This document shows positions 1-5,566 of a DNA stretch of 5,566 nucleotides, one piece after another. Under the pieces are notes generated by a model that saw only the letters and a program-made list of their open reading frames with translations, was not told the origin of the DNA and searched no databases. Made by a program: the position numbers and the translations under genes. Within the stretch, counting starts at the first letter, position 1; every line of letters begins with the position of its first letter. Source of the DNA: JBILVQ01 sp044370375 (GTDB lineage: Bacteria > Bacteroidota > Bacteroidia > UBA4408); contig JBILVQ010000196.1 in assembly GCA_044370375.1 (NCBI GenBank), positions 1-5,566 on the forward strand, in the 5' to 3' direction.

Positions 1-276
1 GGCAAAAAAGGAGGAATGGTTTCTACCATCGTGGAACACCAACCTGCCTTATTCGTTTCTATTAAACACTACGGTGTTCTGGATGGAGATAACGAAATAA
101 CCAGCGGTGAACAAGTCGAAAAATGGACCGGCGGACACGAAAATTATTCCTTCCGCGAAAACAACGGATCAACAACCCTCATGGTCGAAATAGATACCAT
201 TGAGGAATATCAGGACTATTTTAATGACACCTACCCCCTTGCCTTGGATAAGTTAAAAGAAATTTCAGAGCAATAA
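1..276 (+). CDS. SRPBCC/AHSA1-like domain protein, C-terminal part (5' end outside window)
   Basis: The frame is open from base 1 (codons Gly-Lys-Lys-Gly-Gly, then Met at base 16) and ends with TAA, so about 91 C-terminal residues are visible. The pattern recalls small Bacteroidota SRPBCC (START-like fold, AHSA1/activator-of-Hsp90-ATPase-like) proteins of about 150-160 residues: a strand with EHQPALFVSIKHYG, a WTGGHENYSF segment, a strand of Thr/Leu/Val residues (TTLMVEIDT), and a closing amphipathic helix with EEYQDYFNDTYPLALDKLKEI. Family members bind hydrophobic ligands or are uncharacterised; no substrate can be read here. The ATG at base 16 is unlikely to be the true start. The GGAGG before it touches the ATG, which is too close for a Shine-Dalgarno site, and it encodes Gly-Gly in the open frame; starting there would also remove the first half of the fold. 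No membrane segment or signal peptide is visible in this part. The gene converges on the parC cluster. The family call is from recalled sequence pattern, not a search. Confidence 0.72.
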   Translation, partial: GKKGGMVSTIVEHQPALFVSIKHYGVLDGDNEITSGEQVEKWTGGHENYSFRENNGSTTLMVEIDTIEEYQDYFNDTYPLALDKLKEISEQ

Positions 277-302
277 GACTTCCTTACATCCCTCCATCAA
301 CA

Positions 303-334
303 AGCAAGTTTTTTCTTGCTACCATTCTTTTTTT
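303..334 (+). terminator. Candidate weak intrinsic terminator after the SRPBCC-like gene
   Basis: A perfect 6-bp inverted repeat, AGCAAG (303-308) and CTTGCT (315-320), encloses a T6 loop and lies 26 bp past the stop codon. The T run that could serve as the U-tract (328-334) begins 7 nt after the stem, and the stem is short, so termination would be weak at best. It is placed where a terminator is expected for a gene that converges on another unit. Confidence 0.4.
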
Positions 335-499
335 GTCTTGGTTCGCAATCAAAAAATTTACACCTTGAGCCCAACACCTTCGCATTCCTTGATGCATTAA
401 AAAAAATAAATCTTCAATGCATAGGACAGACGAAAACGATCATCTAATGAGTCTGGGCAAACAAAAAGCTTCAACGGTTGGTTGCAAGTTTCATCAATG

Positions 500-531
500 A
501 AAAAAGCAAAAAAGGAGCTCGAAAGCTCCTT
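500..531 (-). terminator. Strong intrinsic terminator of the ychF-parE-parC cluster
   Basis: Read on the minus strand, an 8-bp perfect stem AAGGAGCT / AGCTCCTT (531-524 paired with 519-512) closes a TTCG tetraloop (523-520). The T-rich tail includes six T (513-508, the first two also in the stem), then GC, then six more T (505-500). It begins 4 bp beyond the parC TAA. The stable UUCG-type loop, perfect stem and U-rich tail make this a textbook factor-independent terminator. The U-tract is broken only by the GC dinucleotide. On the + strand the hairpin lacks a following T run (TCCCTTTAAA), so it is directional. Confidence 0.9.
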
Positions 532-535
532 CCCT

Positions 536-3193
536 TTAAAAATCTAATTTGGTTTGCATATCCATCTCGTCTAAATCATCCTTGATGGCCTTGATGCGCT
601 CCAGCCGTTCACGGTCTATCGAAAAATCAGGCGGTGGCAAAGGCAATTCAGGGGTACGACTAACAGGCTTCTCTTTTACTTCCTGCACCGGTGGCTGCAT
701 GGGTGGCTCTTCTGAAAGCAAATTAATCTCCTTTACTTTCTCAACCGCTAATCGCTTGCCCTTGGCCTTCCAGCCCATCACATTCACATACTCATTCAAA
801 TCTACCGTTTCATCATCAAAATCCTTCCCCTTCAATTTGGCATATTTAATTTCTATGACCGGTTTTTTATGTCCGGTCACCAACTCGGCCCTTGAGCCTT
901 CTACTTCGGTTACAAACAAATTCTTCTTGTCGGAGAATTCCGGAGTAAATCGTTTTACAAAATACTCTTTGCGTTCTCCATCCAAATAAACTGCCGAATA
1001 AACCTTTTTGGGGTCATATTTCTCCAACAAAATCATGTCATCATCAAAATGGGTCGTCAGGTCAAATCCATAAAAACGGTAATAGCCGGATTGATTGAAA
1101 CCGATTAATTTATCGTCATTGATAAACTCACCCAAATATTGTCCACGACCATCTGCATTCAAGCGCTGTACGGTATCATCAAACCATATTGAACGTGCAC
1201 CCAAGGTAGAAAAACCTCTCTCCTTTTGCACAATTTTCTTCACCGGAAACTTGGTGACTGTAATACCTACCGCGCTTCTTCCTTTGATTTCAATTTCTCC
1301 GAAATCTATATCAAAGGTTAATTTCCGCAAATTGGGCAATGGCTTTAAATTTACAGTCACAATCTCTGATTCACCATTGAGATTGGCCGTAAAATACAAA
1401 AGCTTGCTTCCCTTGTTTCCTCGGGTTAAATCATAAACCTTATCACGGGTTACACCACTTACCGGAAAGCGCTTTACAAAGACTTTTCCGCGAGGCCCAT
1501 CCTGATAAATCATGTTGTATATGGTGCGATCATCTCCTTTTCGGAAAACCGCAATATGAATGATGCCCTTGCCTACAAAAGCCTTGTCGCTTACCTTCGA
1601 TACCTGCATGGTTCCGTCTTCGCGGAAAACAATGATATCGTCTATATCCGAACAATCGGCCACATACTCATCTTTCTTCAATCCATAACCGGCAAAACCC
1701 TCTTCCCTGTTTACATACAACTTTTCGTTGGCCATTACCACGTTGGTCGCCACAATGGTATCAAAGGTTCTGATTTCTGTTTTGCGTTCCTTGCCCTTAC
1801 CGTATTTCTTTTTCAGATTTTTAAAGTACTCAATGGTGTATTCAACAATATTTTTAATGTTGCTCTTCACCTGCTTCAATTCATTTTCAAGCGCTTTGAT
1901 TTGATCATCGGCTTTAAAGGAATCAAACTTTGAAATACGCTTGATTCGAATCTCCGTTAACTTAACAATATCATCCGTGGTGATGGCACGGTTAAACTGC
2001 CCTGCGTAAGGTTTTAAGCCCTTATCAATCGCAGCCAAAACCTCCTCCCAGGTTTCGCACTCCTCAATTTTACGGTAGATTCTCTTCTCAATAAATATTT
2101 TTTCCAGCGAGGCAAAATGCCAGGCTTCTTCAATTTCACTTTTGCGGATTTCCAACTCATGCTTCAACAAACCCAAGGTATGCATGGTTGAAATTTTCAA
2201 CATCTCACTTACCCCTACAAATCGTGGCTTGTCATTCTCAATAACCGCAGCATTGGGCGAAATAGAAATTTCACAATCGGTAAAGGCATACAAGGCATCA
2301 ATGGTTTTATCGGGCGAAATTCCCGGCACCAAATGAATTACTATCTCAGCAAACTCGGCCGTGTTATCTTCTATCTTCTTTACTTTAATTTTTTCCTTAT
2401 CGTTAGCGGCAATAATCGAATCAATCAAGGCCGATGTTGTTGTTCCGAAAGGAATCTCGGTAATGACAAGCGTCTTTTTGTCTAGTTGTGATATCTTGGC
2501 CCTTACCCTTATTTTTCCGCCCCTTAAACCATCATTATAATTGCTGAAATCAGCCATTCCTGCGGTCGGAAAATCAGGATAAATCGTTACCCTTTTGCCA
2601 CGCAAAATATCAATGCTGCCATCAATCAATTCATTAAAATTGTGGGGCATAATTTTACAGGCCATGCCCACAGCAATCCCTTCAACCCCCTGTGCCAACA
2701 ACAAAGGAAACTTAACCGGCAATGCAACAGGTTCTTTGTTTCGTCCATCATAAGACGACTGCCAAACGGTAGTCTTCGGATTAAAAACTACTTCCAGTCC
2801 AAACTTTGATAACCTTGCCTCAATATAACGCGGTGCGGCCGCTGAATCTCCTGTCAATATATTCCCCCAGTTTCCCTGACAGTCGATCAACAAATCTTTT
2901 TGTCCCAATTGTACCATGGCATCACCAATAGAGGCATCTCCATGGGGATGATACTTCATGCAATGCCCAATAACATTGGCTGCTTTGTTGTAGCGTCCAT
3001 CTTCCAATTCCCATAAGGAATGAAGAATCCTGCGTTGCACAGGTTTCAAACCATCATCAAGGGCAGGAACAGCCCGCTCAAGAATTACGTAAGAGGCGTA
3101 ATCCAGAAACCAGTTCTGATACATCCCGTCAAGATGCAGCACGTTCTGTAATTCGCCTCCGTTCTCTGAATTTTTGTTCTTGTCTTCACTCAT
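536..3193 (-). CDS. parC: DNA topoisomerase IV subunit A (ParC; type IIA topoisomerase breakage/reunion subunit)
   Basis: This 885-residue protein is the DNA-cutting and rejoining subunit that pairs with ParE as ParC2ParE2 to decatenate replicated chromosomes and relax supercoils. Visible order: an acidic, polar N-terminal extension (1-23); winged-helix/tower breakage-reunion core (about 24-340) with DDGLKPVQRR (46-55), HPHGD (82-86), QGNWG (106-110) and the catalytic tyrosine Y123, preceded by R122, in AAAPRYIEARL; I181 in GIAVGMACKIMPHN matches the DNA-bending isoleucine of GyrA; a long helical, coiled-coil region (about 340-475); then a C-terminal beta-pinwheel (about 480-820), ending near DLNEYVNVMGWKAKGKRL. 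No canonical GyrA box (QRRGGKG) is seen; the matching places are degenerate (FVGKGI at 539-544, KGRSAVG at 637-643), which favours ParC over GyrA. A Pro/Glu-rich tail (about 826-856) leads to a charged helix and the terminal peptide QTKLDF. Residue 87, equivalent to E. coli GyrA Ser83, is Ala. The first ATG is chosen because it lies 12 bp after the parE stop; M24 is an internal alternative. Upstream AGGGAA is only a weak ribosome-binding site. Confidence 0.96.
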   Translation of the reverse strand: MSEDKNKNSENGGELQNVLHLDGMYQNWFLDYASYVILERAVPALDDGLKPVQRRILHSLWELEDGRYNKAANVIGHCMKYHPHGDASIGDAMVQLGQKDLLIDCQGNWGNILTGDSAAAPRYIEARLSKFGLEVVFNPKTTVWQSSYDGRNKEPVALPVKFPLLLAQGVEGIAVGMACKIMPHNFNELIDGSIDILRGKRVTIYPDFPTAGMADFSNYNDGLRGGKIRVRAKISQLDKKTLVITEIPFGTTTSALIDSIIAANDKEKIKVKKIEDNTAEFAEIVIHLVPGISPDKTIDALYAFTDCEISISPNAAVIENDKPRFVGVSEMLKISTMHTLGLLKHELEIRKSEIEEAWHFASLEKIFIEKRIYRKIEECETWEEVLAAIDKGLKPYAGQFNRAITTDDIVKLTEIRIKRISKFDSFKADDQIKALENELKQVKSNIKNIVEYTIEYFKNLKKKYGKGKERKTEIRTFDTIVATNVVMANEKLYVNREEGFAGYGLKKDEYVADCSDIDDIIVFREDGTMQVSKVSDKAFVGKGIIHIAVFRKGDDRTIYNMIYQDGPRGKVFVKRFPVSGVTRDKVYDLTRGNKGSKLLYFTANLNGESEIVTVNLKPLPNLRKLTFDIDFGEIEIKGRSAVGITVTKFPVKKIVQKERGFSTLGARSIWFDDTVQRLNADGRGQYLGEFINDDKLIGFNQSGYYRFYGFDLTTHFDDDMILLEKYDPKKVYSAVYLDGERKEYFVKRFTPEFSDKKNLFVTEVEGSRAELVTGHKKPVIEIKYAKLKGKDFDDETVDLNEYVNVMGWKAKGKRLAVEKVKEINLLSEEPPMQPPVQEVKEKPVSRTPELPLPPPDFSIDRERLERIKAIKDDLDEMDMQTKLDF

Positions 3194-3205
3194 AGTTCCC
3201 TACTT

Positions 3206-5050
3206 TTAAACCTCCTCTTCTACCAGATCTTTTTCAATCTTTAAATTGCGGATAATGAAATCCTGACGATCAGGCGTGTTCTTGCCCATGTAAAACGACA
3301 TCAATTGATCAATGGCCGTTTTGCCAATGATAACAGGTTCAAGGCGAATATCCTTACCAATGAAATGTTTGAACTCATCAGGCGAAATTTCTCCCAAACC
3401 TTTAAACCTTGTTATTTCAGGTTTAGCTCCTAATTTAGCAATGGCCTTTCTGCGCTCATCTTCAGAATAACAATAAATTGTTTCCTTCTTGTTACGAACC
3501 CTGAACAAGGGAGTTTGTAAAATGTACAAATGGCCGTTCTTAATTAAATCAGGAAAAAATTGCAAAAAGAAAGTAATCAAAAGCAAGCGGATGTGCATAC
3601 CGTCAACATCGGCATCAGTTGCCAATACAATGTTGTTGTAACGCAAATCATCCATGCCATCTTCAATGTTCAATGCCGATTGCAATAAATTAAATTCCTC
3701 ATTCTCATAAACCACTTTCTTGGTCAACCCGTAGCAGTTCAAAGGCTTTCCTTTTAAACTGAATACTGCCTGGGTTCCTACATCTCTTGACTTGGTAATG
3801 GAGCCACTGGCCGAGTCACCCTCGGTTATAAACAAAGTAGTATCTAGTTTACGCTCATCGTTAGAGTTAAAATGGATTCTACAGTCGCGCAATTTTCTGT
3901 TATGCAAACTCGCTTTCTTGGCGCGCTCTCTGGCCAATTTTCTAATGCCCGATAATTCTTTACGCTCCTTCTCCGACTGAACAATTTTCTGCAATAACAA
4001 TTCTGCCGTTTCCGGATTCTTATGCAAAAAATTATCAAGCTTTTCTTTGATGAAATCGCCCATCCACGAGCGCAAGGCCGGACCATTGGGTGCAATGTTT
4101 TGTGAACCCAATTTGGTTTTGGTCTGCGATTCAAAAACAGGCTCCATTACTTTTACACTAACGGCTGCCACAATACTGGTGCGAACATCTACCGCCTCAA
4201 AATCTTTCTTGTAAAATTCACGAACCGTTTTTACTACCGATTCTCGAAAGGCCGATTGATGGGTACCTCCTTGCGTGGTGTGCTGTCCGTTGACAAAGGA
4301 ATAATACTCTTCTCCGTAATGACTGCCATGGGTAAAGGCTAGTTCAATGTCTTCGCCTTTTAAATGAATGATGGGATAAAGAATTTCTCCGCTAAGATTT
4401 TGGTTCAACAAATCAAACAATCCGCGCTCAGAAACAAATTTATTACCATTGAAATAGATGGTTAAACCGGTGTTGAGGTAAGCGTAATTCCACAACATCT
4501 TTTCAATGTACTCATTCAGAAAATGAAAATTTCCGAATATTTTTTCATCGGGAATAAAACTCACCAGGGTACCGCTTTTCTCGGCAGATGCTTTTATGTT
4601 CTCATCTTTCTTGATACTGCCCTGGTTAAATTCAACCGCCTTTACTTTGCCTTCGCGAAACGATGAAACCTTAAAGTAAGAACTCAAAGCATTCACTGCC
4701 TTGGTACCTACCCCATTTAGACCGACAGATTTCTTAAATGCTTCTGAATCATATTTGGCTCCGGTATTAATTTTAGAAACACAGTCAATCACCTTTCCAA
4801 GCGGAATACCGCGCCCATAATCGCGAATGTTGACCATGCGATTATTAATGGAGATATCGATCATCTTTCCGTTGCCCATCACAAACTCATCAATGGAGTT
4901 ATCGATGACTTCCTTGATAAGAATATAAATACCATCATCCTGTGAGGAACCATCCCCCAGCTTACCAATGTACATACCGGGCCTGAGCCTGATGTGTTCC
5001 TTCCAGTCGAGCGACCGGATACTGTCTTCGTTATACTTTGGTTCTGCCAT
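3206..5050 (-). CDS. parE: DNA topoisomerase IV subunit B (ParE; ATPase and Toprim subunit)
   Basis: This 614-residue protein is the ATP-driven gate subunit that partners ParC. The GHKL ATPase domain (about 1-210) shows RPGMYIG (23-29), the catalytic glutamate E47 and Mg-binding N51 in IKEVIDNSIDE, DYGRGIP (77-83) with the ATP-contact D77, and the glycine-rich lid GLNGVGTKAVNALS (110-123). The transducer domain (about 215-385) carries SFVNGQHTTQGGTH (251-264) and the QTK loop (Q309-T310-K311), whose lysine contacts the ATP gamma-phosphate. The Toprim domain has EGDSASG (410-416, general acid/base E410) and DADVDG (479-484, metal ligands D479, D481, D483), followed by the RFKGLGEISPDEF signature (548-560). 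Length fits ParE or short GyrB without the enterobacterial insert; the adjacent parC settles the assignment. The start lies 7 bp after the ychF stop in an A-rich leader (TTTAAATGAAAA before ATG) with no Shine-Dalgarno site, as is common in Bacteroidota. All catalytic residues appear intact. Confidence 0.95.
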   Translation of the reverse strand: MAEPKYNEDSIRSLDWKEHIRLRPGMYIGKLGDGSSQDDGIYILIKEVIDNSIDEFVMGNGKMIDISINNRMVNIRDYGRGIPLGKVIDCVSKINTGAKYDSEAFKKSVGLNGVGTKAVNALSSYFKVSSFREGKVKAVEFNQGSIKKDENIKASAEKSGTLVSFIPDEKIFGNFHFLNEYIEKMLWNYAYLNTGLTIYFNGNKFVSERGLFDLLNQNLSGEILYPIIHLKGEDIELAFTHGSHYGEEYYSFVNGQHTTQGGTHQSAFRESVVKTVREFYKKDFEAVDVRTSIVAAVSVKVMEPVFESQTKTKLGSQNIAPNGPALRSWMGDFIKEKLDNFLHKNPETAELLLQKIVQSEKERKELSGIRKLARERAKKASLHNRKLRDCRIHFNSNDERKLDTTLFITEGDSASGSITKSRDVGTQAVFSLKGKPLNCYGLTKKVVYENEEFNLLQSALNIEDGMDDLRYNNIVLATDADVDGMHIRLLLITFFLQFFPDLIKNGHLYILQTPLFRVRNKKETIYCYSEDERRKAIAKLGAKPEITRFKGLGEISPDEFKHFIGKDIRLEPVIIGKTAIDQLMSFYMGKNTPDRQDFIIRNLKIEKDLVEEEV

Positions 5051-5057
5051 TTTTCAT

Positions 5058-5566
5058 TTAAACATTAAAGCGGAAATGCATGATATCACCATCTTTTACA
5101 ATGTACTCCTTGCCTTCCACGGCCAGTTTCCCGGCATCGCGGCATCCGGCTTCGGAGCCATACTTTAAAAAATCGTCATATTTAATTACTTCCGCACGAA
5201 TAAATCCTTTTTCAAAATCGGTGTGAATAACGCCTGCAGCTTGAGGGGCTGTCATGCCTTTGGTAATGGTCCAAGCACGCACCTCTTTTACACCTGCGGT
5301 AAAATAGGTTTGCAAATTCAGCAATTGATAGGCTGACTTTACCACCTTGTTTACACCGGGTTCGCTCAGTCCAATTTCCGACAAGAAGGCCACCCGGTCG
5401 TCATAGCTTTCCAAGGCGGCAATTTCTGCCTCCATGGCGGCTGTAATAATCACAATTTCTGCCTGCTCATCCTTTACTGCCTCACGAACGGCCTCGGTAT
5501 ATTTGTTTCCTTGCAACACCGAACCTTCATCCACATTGCAAACATACATTACCGGTTTAAGGGTCA
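5058..5566 (-). CDS. ychF: Redox-regulated ATPase YchF (Obg-related P-loop NTPase), C-terminal part
   Basis: The frame runs off the right edge, and about 169 of the usual 360-365 residues are visible. The first residues read TLKPVMYVCNVDE, the conserved YchF/OLA1 strand. It ends in an NxxE motif instead of the NKxD of true GTPases, the change associated with preference for ATP. The segment ITAAMEAEIAAL follows, at the G5 position. The last 85 or so residues are the TGS-type domain: TYFTAGVKEVRAWTI, the APQAAGVIHTDFEKGFIRAEV block and a DGDIMHFRFNV terminus, all family hallmarks. The P-loop and switch regions lie outside the window, so the left half and the start cannot be checked; the Met at 5549 is internal. 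YchF binds ribosomes and is linked to translation and stress responses in other bacteria. The stop is 7 bp before the parE ATG, so the two are almost certainly co-transcribed. Confidence 0.95.
   Translation of the reverse strand, partial: TLKPVMYVCNVDEGSVLQGNKYTEAVREAVKDEQAEIVIITAAMEAEIAALESYDDRVAFLSEIGLSEPGVNKVVKSAYQLLNLQTYFTAGVKEVRAWTITKGMTAPQAAGVIHTDFEKGFIRAEVIKYDDFLKYGSEAGCRDAGKLAVEGKEYIVKDGDIMHFRFNV

Larger units (their letters stand above)
277..535. other. Convergent intergenic region
   Basis: This is the non-coding gap between two converging units. Apart from the two terminator-like hairpins listed separately, I see no gene, tRNA or promoter with support. The middle (about 340-498) is AT-rich and contains only short chance-level repeats and a 17-codon ATG frame. 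Because both flanking genes point inward, no promoter is required here. Confidence 0.6.
536..5566 (-). other. Probable ychF-parE-parC transcription unit
   Basis: Three same-strand genes are separated by 7 bp (5051-5057) and 12 bp (3194-3205). Neither gap has room for a terminator or a full promoter, and the unit ends in the strong hairpin at 500-531. Any main promoter lies upstream of ychF, outside the window, though a promoter inside the ychF coding region cannot be excluded. Placing the ATPase subunit immediately before the cleavage subunit fits balanced synthesis of the ParC2ParE2 complex. Confidence 0.8.

Noticed and set aside
16..276. ATG at base 16 with adjacent GGAGG taken as the true start of an 86-residue gene
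   Set aside because: The purine run abuts the ATG with no spacing, the frame is open to base 1, and the product matches only the second half of an SRPBCC domain; it is better read as a gene cut by the window edge.
360..422. Short repeats: ACACCTT twice (360-366, 374-380) and the inverted pair ATGCATT/AATGCAT (392-398, 416-422)
   Set aside because: Seven-base repeats in AT-rich spacer are expected by chance; the inverted pair would form a weak stem with a 17-nt loop, and no T run follows.
447..500. 17-codon ATG frame in the intergenic region
   Set aside because: Too short, no ribosome-binding site, no motif, and it lies between two convergent terminators.
549..989. 146-codon open frame on the + strand opposite the 3' end of parC
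   Set aside because: It is an antisense shadow of the parC coding sequence: Ser/Thr/Phe-rich low-complexity translation, no recognisable motif and no initiation context.
1095..1933. Two further + strand open frames (1095-1436 and 1556-1933) within parC
   Set aside because: Both are antisense to conserved ParC domains, with no family resemblance; the Phe-rich hydrophobic translation of the second is a by-product of the charged coiled-coil codons on the other strand.
536..3193. Assignment of the A subunit as GyrA instead of ParC
   Set aside because: There is no canonical GyrA box, the core motifs are of the ParC type, and it is paired with an adjacent ParE-type B subunit in one transcription unit.
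3844..4134. 96-codon minus-strand frame inside parE, in another reading frame
   Set aside because: It overlaps the conserved transducer-Toprim junction of parE, and its Arg/Cys-rich translation has no motif; it is an out-of-frame shadow.
4968..5168. 66-codon + strand open frame across the parE start and ychF end
   Set aside because: It is antisense to two conserved coding ends and has no recognisable product.

Overview
The window looks like an ordinary chromosomal housekeeping segment from a member of the Bacteroidota. The lineage is inferred from the topoisomerase IV subunit sequences (ParE of about 614 residues; ParC with the HPHGDASIGD and APRYIEARL versions of the catalytic region), from A-rich translation starts without clear Shine-Dalgarno sites, and from moderately AT-rich DNA. 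No genus can be named from sequence alone.

Layout: at the left edge, on the + strand, is the 3' end of a small SRPBCC/AHSA1-type (START-like fold) gene (1-276). A 259-bp convergent intergenic region follows (277-535). It holds a weak candidate terminator for the left gene and a strong intrinsic terminator for the genes arriving from the right. The rest of the window is one tightly packed minus-strand cluster, read right to left: the 3' part of ychF (5566-5058), a 7-bp gap, parE (5050-3206), a 12-bp gap, and parC (3193-536). The cluster ends in a UUCG-capped hairpin with a U-rich tail 4 bp past the parC stop.

How the genes work together: ParE (ATPase plus Toprim) and ParC (DNA breakage/reunion plus C-terminal beta-pinwheel) form the type IIA topoisomerase that decatenates daughter chromosomes and relaxes supercoils. 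YchF is a translation- and stress-linked P-loop ATPase of the Obg-related family. Its tight linkage to parE-parC implies co-transcription, not necessarily a shared function.

I found no mobile element, CRISPR array, RNA gene or novel defence-like system. The points most worth a second look are an alanine at the quinolone-contact Ser position of ParC, a sliding-clamp-like QxxLxF peptide at the extreme ParC C-terminus, and the ychF-parE-parC arrangement.
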